Shown here: positions 1-5,394 of the stretch, piece after piece
How positions within the stretch are numbered: the stretch's first letter is position 1
How the letters are laid out: each line of letters begins with the position of its first letter
Assembly (NCBI GenBank): GCA_026986235.1
Contig: JALSOY010000243.1
Span: 1 to 5,849, forward strand
Length of the DNA stretch: 5,849 bases
Direction: 5' to 3'
Source: Caldifarciminota bacterium
GTDB lineage: Bacteria > Hydrothermota > Hydrothermia > B15-G9 > WFZT01
Position numbers and translations under genes: made by a program
Notes under the pieces: generated by a model
What the model saw: only the letters and a program-made list of their open reading frames with translations
Databases searched by the model: none
What the model was told of the DNA's origin: nothing

Positions 1-2
1 CT

Positions 3-71
3 GAGGGGGATGCAAACCGCTTGAACTTCAATCCCTATAATCTGAATGGACAGGTATCAGCTGTCTTTTGA
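3..71 (+). CDS. possible 3' end of an upstream protein gene (partial)
   Basis: From the left edge an open frame of 22 codons runs to a TGA at 69-71 and ends in the residues NLNGQVSAVF. The alternating hydrophobic pattern with a terminal Phe is like the C-terminal beta-signal of outer-membrane beta-barrel proteins, but this is only ten residues. Frame 1 closes at 22-24, so this frame is the most likely carrier of a gene entering from the left on this strand. The protein family cannot be named. It could also be non-coding sequence that happens to be open. Confidence 0.35.
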   Translation, partial: EGDANRLNFNPYNLNGQVSAVF

Positions 72-82
72 AAGCTCCAGAT

Positions 83-111
83 TTGAAATTTTTTAAGTGG
101 CAAGGTATAAT
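83..111 (+). promoter_or_regulatory. sigma70-type promoter of the tRNA-Ser/tRNA-Ala unit
   Basis: A -35 box TTGAAA (83-88) lies exactly 17 nt upstream of a perfect -10 box TATAAT (106-111). The expected transcription start is near 118, leaving about 5 nt of leader before tRNA-Ser for RNase P to remove. The promoter sits directly after the possible upstream gene end at 71. No terminator is evident between the tRNAs and the following protein gene, so it may also transcribe the DUF1015 gene. Confidence 0.8.
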
Positions 112-122
112 TCAGAACCGCT

Positions 123-219
<97 letters not shown>

Positions 220-292
220 GGGGCCGTAGCTCAGTTGGGAGAGCGCAGGAATCGCACTCCTGAGGTCGGGGGTTCGAATCCCCCCGGCTCCA
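220..292 (+). tRNA. tRNA-Ala(CGC), reads GCG
   Basis: The acceptor stem GGGGCCG (220-226) pairs with CGGCTCC (285-291) and contains the G3:U70 wobble pair (222 with 289), the classic alanine identity element. The anticodon stem CAGGA/TCCTG (246-250/258-262) presents anticodon CGC at 253-255. The T arm is GGGGG-TTCGAAT-CCCCC (268-284) and the discriminator A is at 292. CCA is not encoded, because CTC follows. A run of six T begins at 296, and the DUF1015 start codon is at 305. Confidence 0.97.
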
Positions 293-304
293 CTCTTTTT
301 TAAC

Positions 305-1450
305 ATGAAAAGACTTCTCCCCTTCAGAGCAGTAAGATTCACTGAAAAGGCAAAAAAATACCCGATACCACCCATCTCCCTGCCTTACGATAAAATCAGA
401 GAGGAACACCTCAGGGAGTACGAAAAAAATCCCTACAACATTTCAAAAATCATATTGCCAGGCGGCATCTACAGAAGGGATTACTCCTTCGCCGCAAAAC
501 TTTACAGAAAGTTCCTTGAGGATGGTATTTTGAAGCCCGATTCTTCACCATCCTTTTACATCTACACCGTTGAATTCCAGTTCAGAGGAAGACACTACAG
601 GAGAAAACACCTCGTCGGCCTCCTTAAACTGCCTGAAAAAAACGAAAATTATGTTTTTCCACATGAGAGAACATTCCCGAAAACGGTGGAGGATAGGCTG
701 AACTTACTGAGATCAACCGGTGTGAACTATGGCCTCGTCTTCCTCCTCGGTTCCCCATGCCCTTACCCCGAAGGCAATTTGGAGGATTCTTTTAACCTCC
801 ACGGAGAGACTCATACCCTCTACAGAGTTGGGGACCCGGAAGAGATTAAAAGAATTGCTGACTGTTATGAAGAATCCGTCTTCGTAATAGCCGACGGACA
901 TCACAGATTTAAAACTTCCCTCATATACAGAGACGAAATGAGGAAAAGATACGGACCGGGCGGACCTTATGATTACAGAATGGTTGCAATAACCTCAACC
1001 GATGATCCGGGAATCGTAATCCTTCCCACACACAGGGCAACTGTTAACGAGATCGTACCAGAAGGTGTGAGAATGGTAAAAAGCCTTACAGAGCTTTTGA
1101 CCAGAATTGAAAATGACCGAAGGTCTATTGGCATCGTGACCAGAAGCGGTTTCTTTTTTCTAAGTTACGAAAGTGATCTTCCAGGAGCTGAGTTTCTCGA
1201 AAGAGAAATTTTCTCCAGGATCCCCCCTGGTGAAATCACCTATTTTCGCACACCTGAAGAGGGGCTAAAACTCCTTGAGAAAGGCCAAAAGACGCTTTTT
1301 ATCCTCAATCCACCGGAAGTGGAGACAGTGTGGAATTATGCAACAGAAGGCAGACTCCTGCCTCAGAAGTCAACGGATTTTTATCCCAAGGTTGCATCGG
1401 GTATCACACTCTTCGATCACAGATTATCATTCACTTTCAGGGAAGAGTAA
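305..1450 (+). CDS. DUF1015 family protein
   Basis: This 381-residue protein matches the DUF1015 family in length and in its landmarks. It has PFRAV at residues 6-10, LPYDK at 26-30, NPYN at 42-45, HERTFP at 120-125, the hallmark ADGHHRF at 196-202, ILPTHR at 239-244, and the C-terminal PQKSTDFYPK at 353-362. No signal peptide or membrane segment is seen, so it should be cytosolic. The biochemical role of the family is poorly settled. I recall proposals linking some members to free-serine phosphorylation, but nothing here confirms that. The ATG at 305 is supported because the family's conserved PFRA motif follows at once. However, no Shine-Dalgarno is present and only 12 nt separate the start from the tRNA-Ala 3' end. 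The gene is probably read through from the tRNA promoter. Its last 14 bases overlap the end of the convergent anmK gene. Confidence 0.93.
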   Translation: MKRLLPFRAVRFTEKAKKYPIPPISLPYDKIREEHLREYEKNPYNISKIILPGGIYRRDYSFAAKLYRKFLEDGILKPDSSPSFYIYTVEFQFRGRHYRRKHLVGLLKLPEKNENYVFPHERTFPKTVEDRLNLLRSTGVNYGLVFLLGSPCPYPEGNLEDSFNLHGETHTLYRVGDPEEIKRIADCYEESVFVIADGHHRFKTSLIYRDEMRKRYGPGGPYDYRMVAITSTDDPGIVILPTHRATVNEIVPEGVRMVKSLTELLTRIENDRRSIGIVTRSGFFFLSYESDLPGAEFLEREIFSRIPPGEITYFRTPEEGLKLLEKGQKTLFILNPPEVETVWNYATEGRLLPQKSTDFYPKVASGITLFDHRLSFTFREE

Positions 1451-2543
1451 GTTTTCCCATAACGACTTCGTGACCTGCCCCTGTCACCTGTGGAAGATTG
1501 TTGGGTATGCCCTTATAAGCGAAGTACCCAAGAATCGCAAACGACATAGCCTCCCGTGCCTTTGAGTTCAATCCCTTTTCTTCAAATGTAAAAATTCTGA
1601 CTTCCGGTAGAAGCTGTCTGATCCATCCAATGAGTGTGGAGTTATACGCTCCACCGCCTGCAACGAGAATCTCCTCAAGCCCGCGAGGAATCACAAATTT
1701 TCTGTATGCAACCTCAATGGTTTTTGCAGTGAAAAAGGTAACGGTTGCAACAAGATCCTCAGGGTCGAGATTTATCCAGGAGATGAATTTACTATTGAAC
1801 AGTTCCCTTCCCGTTGACTTGGGTGGGGGAGCGTAAAAGTACGGATGTGAAAGAAGCTTCTCCACTACATCCGTGTGAACCCTGCCCCTTCTGGCAATCC
1901 TTCCATCGGGATCGTAAGGGAGGCCAAAGTGTTTTCGCACGGTAAGGTCTATCAGCACATTACCGGGTCCTGTGTCAAAGGCGATCACATCTTCCTTCTT
2001 GGCATTCATGGGAATATAAGTGAGGTTTGAGATACCCCCTATGTTGTGAATGGAAACTGATTTTCCGTAGTCTTTAAAGAGGATGTAATCAGAGAAGGGG
2101 ACAAGGGGGGCCCCCTCACCTCCTGCGGCAACATCCCTTACCCTGAAGTCTGAAACAACGGGCACACCAAGGTATTCTGCAAGGACAGATGACTCGCCAA
2201 TCTGTAGAGTTGACCTCTTAATCCAGTTCCTTGACCTGTCAACCGTTGGAATGTGGTATATGGTCTGCCCGTGAGATGCCACAAGGTCAGGTCTTATCCC
2301 CGTTTTCCCCACCGCTTCAAGGGCTGCCTCCTTAAATTCCTCTCCGAGAATGAAATTCAACTGACAGATCAGGGATACACTGCTCCTTTCCTCGTCCATA
2401 GCCCTGAATATCATCTCTCTGACAGAATCGGGATAGGGTCTCGAATGATGAGCCAGCAGGGAGAATCTCTCATTTCTCTCTTCAACGAGTGCTACATCGA
2501 CCCCATCGGCAGATGTCCCGGACATTATACCCATTATGATCAT
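1437..2543 (-). CDS. anmK: anhydro-N-acetylmuramic acid kinase
   Basis: AnmK converts 1,6-anhydro-N-acetylmuramate, released during cell-wall turnover, to N-acetylmuramate 6-phosphate using ATP. It acts in the cytosol in peptidoglycan recycling. The 368-residue protein carries the whole family set: MGIMSGTSADGVD at the N-terminus (residues 4-16), ASHGQTIYH (89-97), HNIGGISNL (166-174), AFDTGPGN (188-195), PKSTGRELFN (241-250), VAGGGAYN (294-301) and the terminal PQVTGAGHEVVMG (351-363). Asp190 in FDTGPGN corresponds to the proposed catalytic base of the E. coli enzyme. The start could be the ATG at 2543 or the one at 2534. Neither has a Shine-Dalgarno, but a -10-like TAAAAT ends six bases before 2543, which fits a leaderless transcript. 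No etherase (murQ) or anhydromuropeptide permease gene is in the window. The gene diverges from cas1 and converges on the DUF1015 gene. Confidence 0.96.
   Translation of the reverse strand: MIIMGIMSGTSADGVDVALVEERNERFSLLAHHSRPYPDSVREMIFRAMDEERSSVSLICQLNFILGEEFKEAALEAVGKTGIRPDLVASHGQTIYHIPTVDRSRNWIKRSTLQIGESSVLAEYLGVPVVSDFRVRDVAAGGEGAPLVPFSDYILFKDYGKSVSIHNIGGISNLTYIPMNAKKEDVIAFDTGPGNVLIDLTVRKHFGLPYDPDGRIARRGRVHTDVVEKLLSHPYFYAPPPKSTGRELFNSKFISWINLDPEDLVATVTFFTAKTIEVAYRKFVIPRGLEEILVAGGGAYNSTLIGWIRQLLPEVRIFTFEEKGLNSKAREAMSFAILGYFAYKGIPNNLPQVTGAGHEVVMGKLTLP
1440..1458. other. small hairpin spanning the convergent gene ends
   Basis: GGGAAGA (1440-1446) can pair with TTTTCCC (1452-1458), with one G:T pair, around a 5-nt loop. 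It lies over the stop codons of both convergent genes. No T tract follows on either strand, so it does not qualify as a standard intrinsic terminator. It may mark the transcript ends. Confidence 0.35.
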
Positions 2544-2549
2544 ACTAAA

Positions 2550-2579
2550 ATTTTAATACCAGACCCGGGGGATGGTCAG
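2550..2579 (-). promoter_or_regulatory. candidate promoter of anmK giving a leaderless mRNA
   Basis: Read on the minus strand, CTGACC (2579-2574, four of six matches to TTGACA) is followed after 18 nt by TAAAAT (2555-2550, five of six matches to TATAAT). The predicted start is at 2543, the first base of the anmK ATG. The lack of any Shine-Dalgarno before that ATG is consistent. The prediction is by eye only. Confidence 0.45.
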
Positions 2580-2596
2580 GTACCCTGTTCCAGGGG
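2562..2596. repeat. cluster of short inverted repeats between divergent anmK and cas1
   Basis: Three overlapping inverted repeats are packed here. GACC (2562-2565) pairs with GGTC (2574-2577). CAGG (2577-2580) pairs with CCTG (2584-2587). CCCTG (2583-2587) pairs with CAGGG (2591-2595) around a 3-nt loop. The left part covers the candidate -35 box of anmK. This could be an operator or an alternative RNA fold near the cas1 leader. Each arm is short enough to occur by chance. Confidence 0.3.
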
Positions 2597-2618
2597 AGGA
2601 AGGATTTCAGGTTGGATA

Positions 2619-2646
2619 TTGATCATTTTCCGGATACTGTTATAGC
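2619..2646 (+). promoter_or_regulatory. candidate promoter of cas1-cas2
   Basis: TTGATC (2619-2624) and TATAGC (2641-2646) are spaced by 16 nt, with four of six consensus matches each. A second weak option is TTGGAT (2653-2658) with TATGCT (2675-2680), also spaced by 16 nt. Neither is strong, and both are offered only because cas1 needs a promoter in this 156-bp divergent region. Confidence 0.3.
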
Positions 2647-2699
2647 ATTTGTTTGGATTTGAGTTTATCATAATTATGCTGTTTTGCGCGGGAGGTCGT

Positions 2700-3695
2700 A
2701 TGAAAAAACCTATCTACATATTTTCCAGCGGGGAGATAAGGCGTAAGCAGAATACACTCTATTTTCAGAGAAAGGATGGAAAGAAGAAGTACATTCCCAT
2801 AGAAGCAACGAGTGAGATTTACATATTTGGTGAAGTTTCACTGAACAAAAAGCTCCTTGAATACCTGACGCAGAAGGAGATTATAGTTCATTTCTTCAAT
2901 CATCATGGTTATTATGTGGGAACCTACTATCCTCGTGAGCATTACAATTCCGGTATGATGATACTGAGACAGGCGGAGTTTTACCTAAATGGAGAAAAAA
3001 GACTCGATCTTGCAAAGAGGTTTGTAAGAGGAGCTATAAGAAACATGCTCAAGGTCCTGGCCTATTACAATAACAGGGGTATTGACCTGCAGGATCTCAT
3101 GGACACCATACAGGACCACTTTGAGAGTATAAATTATCAGAATTCAGTTAACGAGCTAATGGCCATTGAAGGGAATGCGCGGGAGGTTTATTACAACAGC
3201 TTTGACAGGATTCTTAAAGACCCTGATTTTGAGTTCAGATCCCGCAGTCGCAGGCCACCAGCCAACAGGTTGAACGCATTGATAAGTTATGGTAACAGTC
3301 TCCTCTATGTCCTCGTACTCTCTGAGATTTACAGGACACATCTCGATCCCCGGATAGGGTATCTTCATTCCACGAATTTCAGGAGATTTTCGTTGAATCT
3401 TGATGTGGCCGAGGTGTTCAAACCCGTTCTTGTGGACAGGGCGATCTTTTACCTGCTGAACAAACACATGATAAAGGCGAGGCACTTCAGAAACGAGCTT
3501 GGCGGGATCTATCTTAAAGACACGGGACAGCGTATATTTCTTGAAGAATGGGAGAGGAGGCTTTCAACGACATTAAAGCATAGGGGACTGGGAAGGAATG
3601 TATCGTACCGGAGGTTTATCAGACTGGAGCTATACAAGCTTGAGAAGCACTTTCTGGGAGATGGTGAGTATCATCCATTTGTTGCGAGGTGGTGA
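2700..3695 (+). CDS. cas1: CRISPR-associated endonuclease Cas1, type I-B-like
   Basis: Cas1 is the integrase subunit of the Cas1-Cas2 complex that inserts new spacers into CRISPR arrays. From ATG 2700 it is 331 residues, typical for the family. GGAGGT at 2691-2696 supports this start over an in-frame TTG at 2649, which would add 17 unlikely residues. The beta-rich N-terminal domain includes FFNHHGYYVG (65-74) and is followed by YNSGMMILRQAEFY (82-95), the style seen in type I-B Cas1. The metal-binding catalytic residues are visible: Glu157 in MAIEGNAR, His223 in GYLHS, and Asp235 and Glu238 in LDVAEVFKP, spaced as in characterised Cas1 proteins. The enzyme therefore looks intact. The stop codon overlaps the cas2 start. 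No cas4, effector gene or CRISPR array lies in the window. Type assignment is by resemblance only. Confidence 0.95.
   Translation: MKKPIYIFSSGEIRRKQNTLYFQRKDGKKKYIPIEATSEIYIFGEVSLNKKLLEYLTQKEIIVHFFNHHGYYVGTYYPREHYNSGMMILRQAEFYLNGEKRLDLAKRFVRGAIRNMLKVLAYYNNRGIDLQDLMDTIQDHFESINYQNSVNELMAIEGNAREVYYNSFDRILKDPDFEFRSRSRRPPANRLNALISYGNSLLYVLVLSEIYRTHLDPRIGYLHSTNFRRFSLNLDVAEVFKPVLVDRAIFYLLNKHMIKARHFRNELGGIYLKDTGQRIFLEEWERRLSTTLKHRGLGRNVSYRRFIRLELYKLEKHFLGDGEYHPFVARW
3686..3689 (+). promoter_or_regulatory. ribosome binding site deciding the cas2 start
   Basis: GAGG, inside the end of cas1, lies 5 nt before ATG 3695. This favours ATG 3695 over the in-frame GTG codons at 3689 and 3692, which would overlap or crowd the site. 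The TGATG arrangement indicates translational coupling with cas1. Confidence 0.6.
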
Positions 3696-3958
3696 TGTTT
3701 GTCATCATGGTTTACGACATATCCGAGGAAAGGGTCGTAAAAGTTTTGAAGATTGCGAGAAAGTACTTAAACTGGGTGCAGAATTCCGTTCTGGAGGGCG
3801 AGTTGACGGGGGCACAGCTTGAGAGGCTCAAGGCTGAGCTCAGGTCAGTCATTGACGGGGATGTGGATTCAATAATTTTTTACAAGTTCAGGACGAAGAG
3901 TTATTTTCACAGGGAAGTTATGGGAATTGAGAAGTCGGGAGGGGATGCCTTTCTGTGA
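3695..3958 (+). CDS. cas2: CRISPR-associated protein Cas2
   Basis: Cas2 is the small ferredoxin-fold dimer that bridges two Cas1 dimers in the spacer-integration complex. At 87 residues it has the usual length. The first strand MFVIMVYDIS carries the conserved Asp8 at its end. The family core of a basic helix and then WVQNSVLEGELT (residues 27-38) follows, with a later strand SIIFYKF. The start codon ATG shares its A with the cas1 stop TGA, so the pair forms a tight two-gene unit that should be made in fixed proportion. The gene ends 12 bases before the -35 box of the next promoter, with no terminator hairpin seen between. Confidence 0.95.
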   Translation: MFVIMVYDISEERVVKVLKIARKYLNWVQNSVLEGELTGAQLERLKAELRSVIDGDVDSIIFYKFRTKSYFHREVMGIEKSGGDAFL

Positions 3959-3969
3959 ATTACGGCGAG

Positions 3970-3999
3970 TTGACATGATAAGAGTAGATTGTTAATAAT
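3970..3999 (+). promoter_or_regulatory. promoter of the tRNA-Cys/tRNA-Leu/ABC importer unit
   Basis: A perfect -35 box TTGACA (3970-3975) is followed after 18 nt by AATAAT (3994-3999, five of six matches). TAATAA at 3993-3998, with 17-nt spacing, is an alternative -10. Transcription should start near 4006, about 8 nt before tRNA-Cys. No terminator is seen after the tRNAs, so this is the likely source of transcript for the DUF4321 and permease genes as well. Confidence 0.7.
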
Positions 4000-4013
4000 A
4001 AGATAGGACAACG

Positions 4014-4088
4014 GGCGGCATAGCCAAGTGGCAAGGCGGCGGATTGCAAATCCGCTATTCCCCGGTTCGAATCCGGGTGCCGCCTCCA
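4014..4088 (+). tRNA. tRNA-Cys(GCA), reads UGC/UGU
   Basis: The acceptor stem GGCGGCA (4014-4020) pairs fully with TGCCGCC (4078-4084). The discriminator is T at 4085, the cysteine identity base, and CCA is encoded at 4086-4088. The anticodon stem GCGGA/TCCGC holds the loop TTGCAAA with anticodon GCA at 4046-4048. The T loop is TTCGAAT. It is followed 8 nt later by tRNA-Leu in the same direction. Confidence 0.97.
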
Positions 4089-4096
4089 TTATTTTT

Positions 4097-4179
4097 GCCG
4101 GGGTGGCGGAACAGGCAGACGCAGGGGACTTAAAATCCCCTGGGGTTCTCCCGTGCGGGTTCGAGTCCCGCCCCCGGCA
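4097..4179 (+). tRNA. tRNA-Leu(TAA), reads UUA/UUG
   Basis: The acceptor stem GCCGGGG (4097-4103) pairs with CCCCGGC (4172-4178), with discriminator A at 4179. The anticodon stem GGGGA/TCCCC (4124-4128/4136-4140) presents anticodon TAA at 4131-4133. The longer variable arm after 4141 is the class II feature expected of leucine tRNA. CCA is not encoded, because CTC follows. The DUF4321 start codon is 11 bases downstream of the discriminator, at 4190. Confidence 0.97.
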
Positions 4180-4189
4180 CTCCTTAATC

Positions 4190-4453
4190 ATGGTCTGGAG
4201 AAAAAGTTATAGCTTGCTTACCTGGGGCCTCATCGCAGGCATCATCACTGGTGACATCCTGGGATTCATCCTCTCGAAATCCCTGCCTGATAGTCCGGTG
4301 AAAGAACTTGTACTCCATAAAACCCATATCGGCATTTCCCCCTTCTCACTTGACCTCATTGTTTTCAAATTAACCTTCGGCCTCTCCGTCTCTTTCAACA
4401 TTTTCACCATTGTCCTTATAATTATCGCACTCTACATCTTCTACAAGCTATGA
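4190..4453 (+). CDS. small two-helix membrane protein, DUF4321 family
   Basis: This 87-residue protein has two hydrophobic segments, at about 9-29 and 61-85. They are joined by a short polar region and a block resembling DUF4321: FSLDLIVFKLTFGLSVSFN at 52-70, with the SLDL and LTFGL signature. The function of the family is unknown. The start is placed at ATG 4190 because anything further upstream would read into tRNA-Leu. There is no Shine-Dalgarno, since the ten bases between tRNA and ATG are CTCCTTAATC. The stop overlaps the next gene's start as ATGA, which suggests coupled translation. Position between a tRNA and an ABC importer gives no clear functional hint. Identification rests on remembered family features, not on a search. 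Confidence 0.8.
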   Translation: MVWRKSYSLLTWGLIAGIITGDILGFILSKSLPDSPVKELVLHKTHIGISPFSLDLIVFKLTFGLSVSFNIFTIVLIIIALYIFYKL

Positions 4454-5394
4454 AGGGCATTGTAAAAAAGGTAATACCTCCGCTGATACTTCTCACCCCT
4501 GCCTTTCTCATACTTTTCGTCTTTAAGGTTCTTCCCATCATATTCGCCTTCAGGCTGAGTTTTTACGACTGGGGGATCGCCGGTATAAAGGGTTTTGTAG
4601 GCCTGAAAAATTACTATTACCTTATGAAGGACCCTTTCTTCTGGCAATCTGTGGTAAACACGATTTACTATACCCTTTTTGCAGTTCCCCTCAACATTAC
4701 GGTTTCTCTTTTCATCGCCTATCTTCTAAACAGGGGAATCAGAGCAATTGGATTACTGAGGACCATTTACTTTCTGCCGGTTATCACCTCAATCGTTGCC
4801 GTTTCTGTGGTGTGGAAGTGGTTGTACGACCCCAACAGGGGGCTTTTTAACTACTTCCTCACACTCGTGGGCCTGCACCCACTGAAGTGGCTCGAGGAGC
4901 CGCGGGGAATTTTTGAGATGATCCTGGGAACTCAGCTTCCGTACATTTTGAAAGGTCCATCTCTGGCTCTCTTTTCTCTGGTTTTGATGAGTGTGTGGAA
5001 GAGTCTGGGGTATAATGTGGTGATCTTCCTCGCTGGACTCAAAAACATCCCCGATGTTTACTACGAGGCAGCGAAGATAGATGGAGCCGGGATGTGGCAG
5101 ACATTCAGAAATGTAACCATCCCTCTGCTCTCGCCCACGACATTCTATGTAATGATTATGTCCACAATCATATCCTTCCAGGTATTTGCACCTGTGTGGA
5201 CGATGACCGGGCCACCCCCTGGAGGTCCTCTGGGAACCACATCCGTGATCGTTTATTACCTTTATCAGAAGGGATTTGAGGAGTATCAGGTAGGTTACGG
5301 GTCTGCCATTGCCTTTGTGTTTTTCCTCATGATCCTTGCTATAACACTGTTCCAGAAACTTTACCTGGAGAAGAAGGTTTACTATGAAGTTTAA
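4450..5394 (+). CDS. sugar ABC transporter permease, MalF/UgpA type
   Basis: This is one of the two inner-membrane channel subunits of a carbohydrate-uptake (CUT1-type) ABC importer. The 314-residue protein shows six likely membrane helices, near residues 12-35, 70-93, 105-125, 170-196, 232-252 and 284-304. The EAA loop that docks the ATPase reads EAAKIDGAGMWQTFRNVTIP (206-225), fitting EAA-x3-G-x9-I-x-LP with conservative changes. The WNxIP-like opening of the family is replaced by LLTPAFLILFVFKVLPI (14-30), and the SFYDW element is present (37-41). The loop between helices 3 and 4 looks about 15-20 residues longer than usual (about 150-170). The start ATG sits in ATGA with the DUF4321 stop and lacks a Shine-Dalgarno, so coupling is likely. 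The substrate cannot be read from the sequence. Binding protein and ATPase genes are not in the window. Confidence 0.93.
   Translation: MKGIVKKVIPPLILLTPAFLILFVFKVLPIIFAFRLSFYDWGIAGIKGFVGLKNYYYLMKDPFFWQSVVNTIYYTLFAVPLNITVSLFIAYLLNRGIRAIGLLRTIYFLPVITSIVAVSVVWKWLYDPNRGLFNYFLTLVGLHPLKWLEEPRGIFEMILGTQLPYILKGPSLALFSLVLMSVWKSLGYNVVIFLAGLKNIPDVYYEAAKIDGAGMWQTFRNVTIPLLSPTTFYVMIMSTIISFQVFAPVWTMTGPPPGGPLGTTSVIVYYLYQKGFEEYQVGYGSAIAFVFFLMILAITLFQKLYLEKKVYYEV

Noticed and set aside
95..105. An exact 11-base match (AAGTGGCAAGG) between the tRNA-Ser promoter spacer and the D arm of tRNA-Cys (4026-4036).
   Set aside because: A few 11-base matches are expected by chance in a window of this size, and there is no extension on either side.
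268..301. tRNA-Ala T arm plus T6 run as an intrinsic terminator.
   Set aside because: Eleven bases separate the hairpin from the T run, and the helix belongs to the tRNA fold. Partial termination is possible but not supported.
2253..2645. A 130-codon open frame on the + strand opposite anmK.
   Set aside because: It lies antisense to a clearly conserved gene and has no recognisable family features.
3959..4013. A CRISPR leader or repeat after cas2.
   Set aside because: Only 55 bases are available, they hold a promoter, and no direct repeat is present there or elsewhere in the window.
4014..4179. tRNA-Cys or tRNA-Leu as an attachment site for an inserted cas element.
   Set aside because: No duplicate of either tRNA 3' end is found in the window, and there is no integrase gene.
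3907..4191. Minus-strand frame across the Cys/Leu tRNA pair (GRDSNPHGRTPG motif), and a + strand frame starting at 4028.
   Set aside because: Both are tRNA read-through artefacts. Only the part of the + frame from ATG 4190 is a real gene.
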